Source: Bacillaceae bacterium JMAK1 (lineage in GTDB: Bacteria > Bacillota > Bacilli > Bacillales > Marinococcaceae). From it: DNA of 64,000 nt. Location: contig JIBW01000007.1 in assembly GCA_012970285.1 (NCBI GenBank), forward strand, positions 62,001-126,000. Direction: 5' to 3'. Below the pieces are notes generated by a model. It did no database searches, was not told where the DNA came from, and saw only the letters and a list, made by a program, of their open reading frames with translations. Position 1 is the first letter of the stretch, and every line of letters starts with the position of its first letter. Made by a program: the position numbers and the translations under genes. This document shows, piece by piece, positions 50,005-59,067 of this stretch.

Positions 50005-51924
50005 TTATTGTTCAATACTTAGTCTTCCTTCAGCAACTTCTCGAAATTCTTGTCCTTCTTGATCAATGGCTTTAATTTCTATTTCTGCGCCGTCGACTTG
50101 CAGATTATTTGTTGCAGTCCAATAGCCTTCATAGTACCCATCTTCAACTTCACGCATCATGATTTCTGTCGGTGCAGCAGCTCTCGTAAAAAGCGGGATA
50201 CGTATAGCAAATGAAGCATCAAGTCCAGGTTCTCCTTCAAAAGATACGCGCACGGATTCACCAGCTTGAAGCGTTTGATGTTCAGATGGTTGAATATTTC
50301 GAATCACAGATTCGTCTTGCTCGGGTTGTTCTAGAACCGGAGCCTCACGGTAATTCGTTTCTTGTTCATAGCTATAGGCCATTGCCAGCAGTTCTTGCTC
50401 ACTCCACATTTCCCCAAAGAACGCAAGTGAGAATGGAGAGCCGCTTTCATAATTGCCGGCTGGTACGGTTACAAGTGGTAGACCGCTCATATTAACCTCA
50501 GGAACAGTCGTTGCTGAGTGATCTCCTTCATGAAGGCTTGGAGTTTCATCAGACATTTGTGGAAAAACAAACCCATCAAGATCATGCTCTTCAATAACTT
50601 GGTCCACAATGTGAAGGGAGGCGGTACGTGCCTTCGTAAACTCGACTTGTTCTGGAATGTCGTATGGATTCTGTAAATCTTCTTCAAAGTCTACTCCGCG
50701 ATTACCGAAGTGTGCGAGCGGTCCCCCTTCAGCCCATGGTACTTCTTCAGCTTGTTCAAAAAGCTCGGCAATCGATGGAAGGTCGCCACTCGGATTTAAT
50801 CGATCTAAATACGCTTGGAAATCGCTAACTAACGCTTCATAGCCGATGTTGCCGTATTGTTCCATCACATCAATAAACCCAGAATCTGCAAACGGGTCTT
50901 CGACTACTTCAGCTCCAAGAGCCTCTAACTCTTCAATTGAACGTTCATAAAGTTCTTCAGTTTCCTCAGAAAGTGCCTCGTCACGCCATCCTTCGCCATA
51001 CAATCCTATCCGCTTACCTTCTAACGAATCTTCAGAAAGGCCGTCTGCATAGCCATCCGCTGGGATGTTACCAATTGCTGCGATTGTTTTAGGATCTTGT
51101 ACGGTATAGCCAGCTGTCACATCGAGCATAATCGCTGCATCTTCAACCGATCTCGAATGAGGACCAAGTACATCACGCGTATTGGCAGCAAGTGGTGTCG
51201 TGCCTGTGTTTGGCACAAGTCCAAACGAAGGTTTAACACTTACTAAGGATTGAGCAGCAGCTGGATTTTGGATGGAACCACCGGTTTCTTCAGCAACCCC
51301 TAAGACTGCGAAGTTTCCAGATATAGCTGTTGCAGTTCCACTACTACTACCGCCTGGTGCAAGTGCACGATCAACGGCATTGTACGTATCACCTGCCCAA
51401 CTCGTATCCGCTCGAGTACCCGATGTACTAAACGCAGGGATGTTTGTCTTTCCGACAATTATTGCACCTTCTGCTCGTAAATCTTGTACGATTGGTGCAT
51501 CTAGCTCTGGATCAATTGAAATTGATGAGTCAGGTCCAAATCCTTCCCATCCGAAGGTCGACTGAAACCCTTCTACGTCAACAGCTTCTTTAATGACGAC
51601 AGGTACACCTTCGAGTGCACCGGCTTCACCGTTTTGTATTCGTTCATCTGAAGCTCTTGCTTCTTTTAATGCTTGATCGTTTAGAAATGTAAACGCATTA
51701 TAGTGGTCTTCATAGAGTTCAATTCGTTCTAAGTAGCTCTGTGTCACTTGTTCAGCAGTGTATGTCCCGTCTTCATATGCTTCTTGTAAATCTGAGACGG
51801 TAACTTCTAGCAATTCAAATTCCTCTTCTGCCGCTGCTGGTGTTACTGAAGCGATGGATAATGCAAGAGCTGAAATCGATAGAAATGCCGCTCTTTTAAC
51901 ATTCAAGTAAGTATGTGCTCGCAT
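50005..51924 (-). CDS. Secreted amidase-signature-family hydrolase
   Basis: A 639-aa exported amidase. Signal peptide about 1-32 (ending TPAAAEEE), then the amidase-signature domain with catalytic Lys in VPVVIKEAVD, cis-Ser in APGGSSSGTATA and nucleophile Ser in EETGGSIQNPAAA. A C-terminal beta domain (about 540-639: HQTLQAGESVRVSFEGEPG...) is extra compared with cytosolic amidases and may bind substrate or wall. The ATG has GAGGAG about 12 nt upstream. Activity on a peptide or carboxamide is likely, but the substrate is unknown. Confidence 0.88.
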   Translation of the reverse strand: MRAHTYLNVKRAAFLSISALALSIASVTPAAAEEEFELLEVTVSDLQEAYEDGTYTAEQVTQSYLERIELYEDHYNAFTFLNDQALKEARASDERIQNGEAGALEGVPVVIKEAVDVEGFQSTFGWEGFGPDSSISIDPELDAPIVQDLRAEGAIIVGKTNIPAFSTSGTRADTSWAGDTYNAVDRALAPGGSSSGTATAISGNFAVLGVAEETGGSIQNPAAAQSLVSVKPSFGLVPNTGTTPLAANTRDVLGPHSRSVEDAAIMLDVTAGYTVQDPKTIAAIGNIPADGYADGLSEDSLEGKRIGLYGEGWRDEALSEETEELYERSIEELEALGAEVVEDPFADSGFIDVMEQYGNIGYEALVSDFQAYLDRLNPSGDLPSIAELFEQAEEVPWAEGGPLAHFGNRGVDFEEDLQNPYDIPEQVEFTKARTASLHIVDQVIEEHDLDGFVFPQMSDETPSLHEGDHSATTVPEVNMSGLPLVTVPAGNYESGSPFSLAFFGEMWSEQELLAMAYSYEQETNYREAPVLEQPEQDESVIRNIQPSEHQTLQAGESVRVSFEGEPGLDASFAIRIPLFTRAAAPTEIMMREVEDGYYEGYWTATNNLQVDGAEIEIKAIDQEGQEFREVAEGRLSIEQ

Positions 51925-52264
51925 AACGTCGTCACTCTCCTCGTTTTTATCTCTCTTATTCTTTGTATCAAACGATTGCAGATGGAGACGACTAGTTTGT
52001 TAGATTATCTGACCTCGACTGCGAGCGCTGAGGATATGCCCAATGCCCGTGTCGAACGTGCAGAGGGAATAGTGTTGTAGATCAAGATCAACCTGTCTTC
52101 TTTGTAGAAGTTAGTTTAAATGGAATAGGAAGGACTTCGGGGGAAGGATAAGTGAAAATTGGAGTAAAATGTCAAAATTATTACTTTGGTTGGAAATAAT
52201 ATGAAACAAAAAATAGTGATCATACGTATTTAAAGAACCTCAACAAAAAGAAGGAAGTGAGTGG
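51925..52264. other. Intergenic stretch without a gene
   Basis: About 340 bp between divergent genes, holding the amidase ribosome site on the minus strand and GAAGGAAGTGAG for the HXXEE gene. No ORF with a ribosome site was found. Around 52040-52065 the sequence GCCCAATGCCCGTGTC resembles GGGCAACGCCCGTGGC near 61150, possibly decayed copies of one repeat. Confidence 0.5.
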
Positions 52265-52681
52265 ATGCAAGACCCCATAATGATAACCTCTATTTGGCTG
52301 TTCGTCATCGTGTTTATGTTTCATGACTTCGAAGAGATTCTTACTGTTGAGAAGTGGGCAGACAGTAAGAAACATTTAATTGACCATCCTCTAAAAAGGA
52401 TAATTTGGAGGTTTTGGAATATTGATTCACATTCATTTGCAAAACGAGATGTATGGATTCTATTCATCACGAGCACGGTCACGTTACTAAAAGTGATAGG
52501 GTTTGGAAATGCTTGGGTCGATGGCTTGTATTTTTGTTTTCTACTCGTTGTTATGATACATAATATTGTGCATGTTCTACAGTCAATTGTACTTAAAACA
52601 TACTCGCCAGGGTTATACACAGCTGTTTTTTTATTACTTCCATATACCTCGTATTTACTGATTTCCTTATCCGAAGTGTAA
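52265..52681 (+). CDS. HXXEE-domain membrane protein
   Basis: A 138-aa membrane protein with about four spans and the HXXEE signature HDFEEI at residues about 20-25, in the usual place after the first span; a second typical His pair is IHNIVHV. GAAGGAAGTGAG precedes the ATG. Function of the HXXEE family is unknown; the conserved His/Glu suggest a metal-dependent membrane enzyme. Confidence 0.85.
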   Translation: MQDPIMITSIWLFVIVFMFHDFEEILTVEKWADSKKHLIDHPLKRIIWRFWNIDSHSFAKRDVWILFITSTVTLLKVIGFGNAWVDGLYFCFLLVVMIHNIVHVLQSIVLKTYSPGLYTAVFLLLPYTSYLLISLSEV

Positions 52682-52850
52682 GAGGTATTGATTAGAGGAA
52701 GTGTTGGTTTTTTCTACCTTAGAGATACCAGTATCCCATGTAGCCCAGTGCTTTGGATCGTTTATCGTCGATTAAACCGATGTAATGACCTCTCGTTATG
52801 GATTCACAATAAGAATGGTGCTAAAATGATAAAGTACTGGGGGCTACTGG

Positions 52851-53621
52851 ATGCTAAATAATACGAATGTAATCATTGAAGCACTTAATTATACTCGTGC
52901 AGGGGTATTAATTACGGATCCAAGTTTGGAAGATAATCCAATTGTTTATGCGAACCAAGGGTTTGTAGATATGACGGGTTATACGCAAGAAGATATTATC
53001 GGTAAGAATTGCCGATTTCTTCAAGGAGAAGAAACGGACCGATCAGAAGTTGAACGATTACGAGAAGGAATAAAAAATAAAACATCGGTTTTTGTAGAGT
53101 TTGTTAATTATAAAAAAGATGGCACGAGGTTTTGGAATAGCCTGTCGGTGGATTCGCTTTATATAGAAGACGAGGACAAGCATTATTTCGTTGGTGTTCA
53201 ACGAGATGTGACAGAGCGTAAGGAAATCGAACAAAATTACGAGAAATCACTTGAAGAAGTGAAATCACTATCATTTCCAATCGTACCTTTACTAGACGGC
53301 ATAGCGGTATTGCCTTTAATTGGAGAAATGAGTGAAGAACGCTTCCAATCAATCTTTCGTGATGCTTCCGCATATGTTGGAGAAACGAAAGTGGAAACAT
53401 TAATTCTTGATGTATCAGGGTTAACGAAGTTACGTAACTATGAGATGGAAGGGATATTGAAGCTGAAATCGGTTCTATCTTTACTCGGTACAGAAATGCA
53501 ATTAAGTGGTGTGTCTACTGAAATGGCTATACAGGCCGTCAACGTGACAGATATTAAAAACCACAACATAAAAACGTCAACGTCTGTGAAGCACATTCTC
53601 GAACGTTTGTTAAAGCATTAA
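52851..53621 (+). CDS. ytvA: Blue-light receptor YtvA-like (LOV-STAS)
   Basis: Flavin photoreceptor of 256 aa, similar in length to B. subtilis YtvA. The LOV domain (about 5-120) has the photoactive Cys54 in GKNCRFLQG and flavin-binding NYKKDGTRFWNSLSV. A short linker helix (RDVTERKEIEQNYEKSLEEV) joins a STAS domain (about 140-255; LILDVSGLTKLRN). In B. subtilis the protein joins the stressosome and feeds light into SigB. The TGGGGGCT before the ATG is a modest ribosome site; an extended -10 TGCTAAAAT (52817-52825) may be its promoter. Confidence 0.92.
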   Translation: MLNNTNVIIEALNYTRAGVLITDPSLEDNPIVYANQGFVDMTGYTQEDIIGKNCRFLQGEETDRSEVERLREGIKNKTSVFVEFVNYKKDGTRFWNSLSVDSLYIEDEDKHYFVGVQRDVTERKEIEQNYEKSLEEVKSLSFPIVPLLDGIAVLPLIGEMSEERFQSIFRDASAYVGETKVETLILDVSGLTKLRNYEMEGILKLKSVLSLLGTEMQLSGVSTEMAIQAVNVTDIKNHNIKTSTSVKHILERLLKH

Positions 53622-53729
53622 TTTTATAAAGCGCGGAGTCCATTCGTGCTTTTTATACATAATCGTTTCACTACGTACTTAAATGTTTCTGGTACAATAA
53701 CATTTGGACAAGGAAAAGGAGAATTACAT

Positions 53730-54176
53730 ATGTTGAAAAAATGGTTAGTAGTAGGGGTTGCTGCAACTTTACTCGTTGGTTGCGCAACAGATGAGGAAGC
53801 ACCAGAAGAGCAAGAACTAGAGCCCGTTGAAGAAGCGGATGACGAAGCATCTACAGATGATGAGACAGCAACGGATGCAACAGAAGAAACGTACGAAGCG
53901 ACGATCATTTTAACTGAAGATGGTGAAGAAGTGATTGAAGAAAGTACGGTTGAGTTCACAGAGGGAGATAACCTCATGGAAGTGATGGATGAATATTTTG
54001 AGCTGACGACAGATGCAGACCAAACGTTCATCGAAGGCATAAATGGGTATGACTCGAATGAAACCGACGACTATTTTTGGACGTACACAGTAAACGACGA
54101 AGAGATCTTTGAAGGTGTTGCAGATTACGAATTAGAACCTGAAGATGAAGTTCACTTTGACTTTGCAGAGTGGTAG
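53730..54176 (+). CDS. Acidic DUF4430 lipoprotein
   Basis: A 148-aa lipoprotein. ATG at 53730 with AAAGGAG; lipobox VGCA at residue about 17-20. A very acidic low-complexity linker (about 22-57, Glu/Asp/Ala/Thr) leads to a DUF4430 domain (about 60-148; STVEFTEGDNLMEVMDEYFEL, INGYDSN, DYFWTYTVN). DUF4430 occurs in cobalamin-binding or transcobalamin-like and cell-surface proteins. Ligand unknown. A terminator follows at once. Confidence 0.85.
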   Translation: MLKKWLVVGVAATLLVGCATDEEAPEEQELEPVEEADDEASTDDETATDATEETYEATIILTEDGEEVIEESTVEFTEGDNLMEVMDEYFELTTDADQTFIEGINGYDSNETDDYFWTYTVNDEEIFEGVADYELEPEDEVHFDFAEW

Positions 54177-54184
54177 AAAGAAGG

Positions 54185-54213
54185 AAAAGCGCGGGCGATC
54201 CGCGCTTTTTTTT
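54185..54213 (+). terminator. Intrinsic terminator
   Basis: AAAAGCGCGG (54185-54194) pairs with CCGCGCTTTT (54100-region arm at 54200-54209), then four more T. Confidence 0.93.
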
Positions 54214-54220
54214 AGTCCGC

Positions 54221-54401
54221 TAAAGCAGTGGAGGACAGTCCCCCACTGCTTTAATGTGCGAAGTAGTTTAAAAGAAAAAGTACCACGCCAAACACTCCGA
54301 TATAAAATCCTTTTCAACTATGTAGTTGTTAAACATTCAAAAACTCTTTACCTTTAATACTTATGATCTTCACTGTATTAACGCGATGGGGGACTGTCCC
54401 C
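54221..54401. repeat. Intergenic repeat region with GGGGACAGTCCCC-type palindromes
   Basis: The 338-bp gap before the TraB-like gene holds an 11-bp inverted repeat TAAAGCAGTGG/CCACTGCTTTA (54221-54231, 54243-54253) enclosing AGGACAGTCCC, and a perfect palindrome-like GGGGACTGTCCCC at 54389-54401. The two share GGACAGTCCCCCA in opposite orientation. CGCCAAAC near 54289 and GTTTGGCG near 54406 are also inverted. It looks like a remnant of a small mobile or REP-like element. No gene is seen in it. Confidence 0.55.
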
Positions 54402-54514
54402 GGACGTTTGGCGACCTGTTCTGTACTCTTTGCAACGACGGCGTTTTAGAGGCACGGTATGCGTGTATAGATAAGCAACACGAAAACGTGTACACAGACA
54501 GGAGGACGAAACAT

Positions 54515-55507
54515 ATGAAGAAATACGTAGCAATGCTAGGAATGTCACTTTTACTCACGGCTTGTACGACAACACATGATGAAACAACTTCAGGTGAAGA
54601 AACGGCGAATGATGAAGAACATGTTGAAGCAGAAGCTGATACAGAAGAAGAGACTGAACAAGCAACTGAAACTGATATAGATACCGAAGGGGAAGGTGGT
54701 TTCCTTTGGAAGATTGAAGAAGGAGAAACAACGGTTTATTTACAAGGTACGATCCATGCAGGAATAGAAGAGATTTATCCTTTGAATGAAGAATTGGAAG
54801 TGGCTTTTGATGAGGCTGATGTATTATTGCCAGAAATTGATTGGCCTCGTATGGACCCGACAGGCGGTTTAAGTGAAGAAGAGATGATGGATTTAATGAC
54901 GTTTGATGATGATAGGGTACTGTCAGATGTTCTGGATGGAGAGACTTATGAAGCTCTTTTAGACGTAATGGCTTCAGAGGGAATGCCAGAAGATATGCTT
55001 GAACAAATTGAACCTTGGTACTTTGTGATGGGGCTTGAAGACGTTGAGGCTGGTGAAATCACATTGGATCAAGGTGTTGACTATCATTATCTCGAGCGAG
55101 GCTATGAGGAAGGAAAAGAGATTCGTGAGCTAGAAGGACAGATTATTAGCTTACAAGCAATGGAAGAGCAATCTTATGAACTACAAGTCGAGCAATTAGA
55201 GGATGTGCTCAATCAAGACCATGATGTAGAAGATGAAATTGGTGAAGTCGATTTTTTTAACATGTATATGCATGGTGACGAAGAAGCTATGTTCGGTGTG
55301 TGGGAAGATGGCTCATATGGCGACGAATACGATCGAACAAATCTGTTTGATCGTAATGAACGAAATGCAAACATTATAGATGAAATCCTTCAAGAGGACG
55401 ATGGCCAAACCTACTTGGCACTCATTGGAACGTTCCATTATATCATCGAACCGGGGGTACAACATTTTCTAGAAGAGAAAGGTTACACCGTCGAGCGAAT
55501 TAATTAA
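54515..55507 (+). CDS. TraB/GumN-family lipoprotein
   Basis: A 330-aa lipoprotein. ATG at 54515 with AGGAGG at 10 nt; lipobox LTAC at about 14-17. An acidic linker (about 20-60) leads to a TraB/GumN (TIKI-like) domain: FLWKIEEGETTVYLQGTIHAG with the conserved GT-H motif, DEADVLLPEID, and the C-terminal YLALIGTFHYIIEPGVQHFLEEKGY with the second GxxH. These domains are metal-dependent proteases in animals; the bacterial role is unknown. Acidity fits an extracellular protein of an alkaliphile or halophile. Confidence 0.88.
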   Translation: MKKYVAMLGMSLLLTACTTTHDETTSGEETANDEEHVEAEADTEEETEQATETDIDTEGEGGFLWKIEEGETTVYLQGTIHAGIEEIYPLNEELEVAFDEADVLLPEIDWPRMDPTGGLSEEEMMDLMTFDDDRVLSDVLDGETYEALLDVMASEGMPEDMLEQIEPWYFVMGLEDVEAGEITLDQGVDYHYLERGYEEGKEIRELEGQIISLQAMEEQSYELQVEQLEDVLNQDHDVEDEIGEVDFFNMYMHGDEEAMFGVWEDGSYGDEYDRTNLFDRNERNANIIDEILQEDDGQTYLALIGTFHYIIEPGVQHFLEEKGYTVERIN

Positions 55508-55668
55508 CGTTCTGTGCACAACTAAGTCACTTAGTTGTGCATTTTTATATTACTAGGATTATTTAATTAAACCGATGAAGCAACGATTTGTATTATTGTT
55601 ATATTCTGATAATTTGTTATGGTTTTATGGAGAAGTATGAAATTGAGGTACTAGTTAGGGGGGATGTT

Positions 55669-57255
55669 ATGAGGATGCGAATTCATACGAAAATTATGTT
55701 GTTAATCGTTAGTCTCGTTTCAAGTGTGGCAATCATTATGGCAAGTATTTTTGCATACCTAGAGACGAGGGATATTTACGAGACTCTAGGGGATAAGGCG
55801 TTAAGTACGGCTGTGCATATTGCGAATTCGGAAACAGTCATTGCAGCGTATAACGATGATAACCCTTCACTTGTTTTGCAAGCGTATGCTGAACGATTTA
55901 GAGAAGAAACAGGAGCAGAGTTTGTCGTCATTGGCAATGAAAAAGGAATACGTTTAGCCCACCCTGATTACTGGAAAATCGGGCAAGCAATGGTTGGAGG
56001 AGATAACGATCCGGCGTTAAAAGAAGGTGAATCTTACATTTCCCAAGCGGAAGGGACGAGGGGAGAGTCGTTACGTGGGAAAACCGCGGTTCGCTCTGAA
56101 AATGGAGAAGTGATTGGTGTTGTTTCGGTAGGGTTTCTAATTCAAGAGGTTCATGCAGCAATTTGGCAGAGAATTGGGTTGTTAGGCATTATAACAGTTG
56201 TCATCGTTAGTATAGCAGCAATTGGAAGTTTGCAATTGTCTCGGAGTATACGAAAAGATATGTACGGTTTAGAACCGTTCCAAATTGCAGGGATGTACGA
56301 TGAAAGACAAGCGACGCTTGCGGCGATCCGAGAAGGAGTGATTGCTGTAGATGTGGATGCTGTCATTACGACGCTCAATGATTCAGCCAAAAAGATGTTG
56401 GGGATACGTGGAGAGGTTATTGGAAAGCCGATTGATAATATTATTGAAGGGACACATATTCAGAAGGTATTAACTGAAAGAAAAGCAGAATATAACCGTG
56501 AACTTACGATGAGAGGACGTGTATACATCGTTAACCGTGAACCGATTATGAGAAATACACATGTCCGCGGAGCAGTATGTACGTTCCGAGATAAAACAGA
56601 GATGATTGAAATGGCGAATACGCTCTCGGATATTAAGAAATACTCTGATGATCTTAGAGCACAAAACCATGAATTCACAAATAAACTGTATGCTATTTCT
56701 GGGTACTTGCACTTAGGTTTTTATGAGAAGGCAGAACGTTACATTGAAGAAGAGACAACTCGTCATGATGAACAAGGACAAGTTTTTGCAATGTCGATTA
56801 AGGATGCAACGGTTCAAGCGATCTTAATGGGGAAAGCAGGAAGAGCATCAGAATTAAAGGTAACGCTTCGTGTTGATCCTACAAGTCAGTTAGACGCTTT
56901 ACCAGATCATATGGGCTCTTCTCAAATCATTTCAATCATTGGTAATGTCATCGATAATGCTTTAGAAGCAGCTCTAGTGAAAGAAGAGCCGCAAGTCTCT
57001 GTTTTTATTACAGACATTGGTGATGATGTTGTATTTGAAATTAGTGATAATGGTGATGGCTTACCATCTGGCTTTTTAGACGTTACTAAACGAGGGTTTT
57101 CTACGAAAGGTCGTTCTAGAGGGTTCGGACTTTCGATTGTTGAAGAATTAGTTTCGCATTTTGAAGGTTGGTTTGAACATCACTCGTTGCCAGAAGGTGG
57201 GAGTTTGTTTTCGATTTATTTACCTAAAACGTTAAGGGGGGAGAACGATGATTGA
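55669..57255 (+). CDS. CitA/DcuS-type sensor histidine kinase
   Basis: Membrane kinase of 528 aa for extracellular carboxylates. Spans at about 8-30 and 167-190 flank a PASC/CACHE-type sensor (about 35-165; AHPDYWKIGQAMVGGD is the DcuS/CitA pattern). A cytosolic PAS domain (about 210-320), the H-box QNHEFTNKLYAISGYLHLG with phospho-accepting His, and the ATPase boxes (GNVIDNALEA, DNGDGLP, GFGLSIVEELV) follow. The ATG at 55669 follows TTAGGGGGG. Overlaps the regulator gene by 8 nt. The adjacent tctCBA genes suggest a tricarboxylate such as citrate. Confidence 0.93.
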   Translation: MRMRIHTKIMLLIVSLVSSVAIIMASIFAYLETRDIYETLGDKALSTAVHIANSETVIAAYNDDNPSLVLQAYAERFREETGAEFVVIGNEKGIRLAHPDYWKIGQAMVGGDNDPALKEGESYISQAEGTRGESLRGKTAVRSENGEVIGVVSVGFLIQEVHAAIWQRIGLLGIITVVIVSIAAIGSLQLSRSIRKDMYGLEPFQIAGMYDERQATLAAIREGVIAVDVDAVITTLNDSAKKMLGIRGEVIGKPIDNIIEGTHIQKVLTERKAEYNRELTMRGRVYIVNREPIMRNTHVRGAVCTFRDKTEMIEMANTLSDIKKYSDDLRAQNHEFTNKLYAISGYLHLGFYEKAERYIEEETTRHDEQGQVFAMSIKDATVQAILMGKAGRASELKVTLRVDPTSQLDALPDHMGSSQIISIIGNVIDNALEAALVKEEPQVSVFITDIGDDVVFEISDNGDGLPSGFLDVTKRGFSTKGRSRGFGLSIVEELVSHFEGWFEHHSLPEGGSLFSIYLPKTLRGENDD

Positions 57256-57919
57256 CGTTCTAATTTGTGAAGATGATTTTCGTGTTGCGGATATCCATGA
57301 AACGCTAATTAAACAATATGCTGAACTGAATTGTATAGGGAAAACCAATTCAATTTTAGAGACAACAAGGATGCTAAAAGAAAATGAGGTTGATCTATTG
57401 CTATTAGACATTTACTTGCCAGATGATATTGCAATTAGGAGGTTAGAAGAATTCAGAGTATTGCGACCTAATTTAGATGTTATTGTGGTCTCTGCTTCCA
57501 ATCATGATGAGCACATCAAAAAGTCATTGCGATATGGGGTTTATGATTACATTTTAAAAACAGATTCTTTAAAGCGCCTAAAGTCTTCATTATCGAGTTA
57601 TATTAAATACTTTCAGACGATAGAAGAACAGCAAACGTTCAATCAAGATACCATTGATCACTTGATCTATAAGCAACAGCAATATGATCCGATAAAAGTT
57701 CTACCTAAAGGAATTGACGGAATTACACTAGATTTAGTACGGCATCACCTAGTCACTCACCATGACGGCTTAACGGCAGAAGAATTAAGTGAACATCTAG
57801 GTGCATCTAGAACAACTGCGAGACGTTACTTAGAATACTTAATTCGCTTGAAACACGCGAAAGTTATGCCGATTTACGGAATTGTGGGTCGACCCGAGCG
57901 GCGTTATTTTTCTTTATAA
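57248..57919 (+). CDS. CitB/DctR-type response regulator
   Basis: Response regulator of 223 aa. Receiver with EDD (8-10), Asp54 (LLLLDIYLPDD) and Lys in LKTD, then a linker and the helix-turn-helix of the CitB/DcuR/DctR class (GLTAEELSEHLGASRTTARRYLEYL...GRPERRYF). Partner of the kinase upstream. It should activate tctCBA, whose promoter region starts after a terminator-like hairpin. Confidence 0.93.
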   Translation: MIDVLICEDDFRVADIHETLIKQYAELNCIGKTNSILETTRMLKENEVDLLLLDIYLPDDIAIRRLEEFRVLRPNLDVIVVSASNHDEHIKKSLRYGVYDYILKTDSLKRLKSSLSSYIKYFQTIEEQQTFNQDTIDHLIYKQQQYDPIKVLPKGIDGITLDLVRHHLVTHHDGLTAEELSEHLGASRTTARRYLEYLIRLKHAKVMPIYGIVGRPERRYFSL

Positions 57920-57968
57920 ACGGATGGCTATGAACAATATGAATTTAATATCGTTTATGCTACTTATG

Positions 57969-58010
57969 AATCTTAGAATGTAAACGGTTACATTCTAAGA
58001 TTTTTCTTTT
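57969..58010 (+). promoter_or_regulatory. Terminator-like hairpin with a perfect cre site at its centre
   Basis: AATCTTAGAATGTAA (57969-57983), loop ACGG, TTACATTCTAAGATT (57988-58002) and TTTTTCTTTT form a strong terminator. Its centre, ATGTAAACGGTTACA (57978-57992), fits WTGNAANCGNWNNCW fully, a CcpA site 50 bp before tctC. A possible promoter TTACAT (57988-57993) and TAGTAT (58010-58015) overlaps it. Confidence 0.75.
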
Positions 58011-58041
58011 AGTATCTGTTAGTAACTAAAGGAGGGGTAGC

Positions 58042-59064
58042 ATGAAGAAATTAGTTTCAGTAAGTGCAAGCTCGTTTTTAACGTTGGTAATGCTGTCTGC
58101 TTGTTCAGATAATGGATCGGAAGAAGCAGCGTCATCAGATCAAGGGGAATGGTCACCAACGAATAATCTTGAATTTGTCGCACCTGCAGGTGCTGGTGGA
58201 GGTTGGGACACGACAGCAAGAATGGCAGCCCAAGCATTTGAAGAAGCAGATATTGTTGATGTTGGGATAGGGGTTATCAATCGAGAAGGGGGTGGAGGAG
58301 CGGTAGGGTGGTCTTATATCGCGAATCAGGCTGGAGATCCACACTATTTATTTGCAGCATCACCACCATTACTATTAATCCCATTAAATGGACAGTCAGA
58401 ATACAGTTACGAAGACTTTACGCCAATTGCCAACGTCATTGCTGATTTTGGAGCATTCGCGGTGCGAGACGATGCACCTTGGCAAGATTTGAATGAGTTA
58501 TTTGAAGACATGCAAGATGAATCGAGCTCAATCACCGTCGTTGGGGAGTCTGCACCAGGAAGCATGGACCATGTTCAATTCGTCAATATTGCGAAAGCAG
58601 CTGGCATAGATCCGGGTAGCATCACGTATGTCTCAGCTCAAGATGGTAGTGCTATGACCAATTTATTAAATGGTAGTGTTGACGTTTATTCTACAGGTGT
58701 CACAGAAACGATCGAACAAGTACGTGCAGGTGAAGTTCGTGTGCTTGCAGTAACAGCAGAAGAGCGTCTTGAAGGTGACACAGTTGAAGATTACCCAACA
58801 GCTATAGAACAAGGAATTGATGAGGTGTTTGTTAACTGGCGTGGATTTTTCGGCCCTCCTGAAATGACTGAGGAAGAAATTGATTACTATGTAAATGCAT
58901 TCACCGAGTTAAACGAATCACCTGAATGGGCTGAGGTAAGAGAGCGGTATTCTTGGGATGAATACTTTATGGTTGGAGATGAATACGAACAATTTCTAGA
59001 AGAGCAAAATGAAGAGATGCGACAGCTTTTAGAAGAGTTGGATCTATATGGAGAGAGTGAGTAG
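58042..59064 (+). CDS. tctC: Tripartite tricarboxylate transporter binding lipoprotein TctC
   Basis: Extracytoplasmic solute receptor of 340 aa (Bug/TctC family). Lipobox LSAC at about 18-21, acidic linker, then the family signature NLEFVAPAGAGGGWDTTARM, a Gly-rich loop NREGGGGAVGWSYIA, and the conserved VVGESAPGSMDHVQF segment. Ribosome site AAAGGAGGGG. First gene of tctCBA; likely citrate or another carboxylate by context with a CitA-like kinase, and probably catabolite-repressed through the cre upstream. Confidence 0.92.
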   Translation: MKKLVSVSASSFLTLVMLSACSDNGSEEAASSDQGEWSPTNNLEFVAPAGAGGGWDTTARMAAQAFEEADIVDVGIGVINREGGGGAVGWSYIANQAGDPHYLFAASPPLLLIPLNGQSEYSYEDFTPIANVIADFGAFAVRDDAPWQDLNELFEDMQDESSSITVVGESAPGSMDHVQFVNIAKAAGIDPGSITYVSAQDGSAMTNLLNGSVDVYSTGVTETIEQVRAGEVRVLAVTAEERLEGDTVEDYPTAIEQGIDEVFVNWRGFFGPPEMTEEEIDYYVNAFTELNESPEWAEVRERYSWDEYFMVGDEYEQFLEEQNEEMRQLLEELDLYGESE

Positions 59065-59067
59065 GAA

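Noticed and set aside
54326-54514. 63-codon extension upstream of the TraB-like lipoprotein.
   Set aside because: ATG 54515 has AGGAGG and a proper lipoprotein signal; the extension crosses the palindromic repeat.
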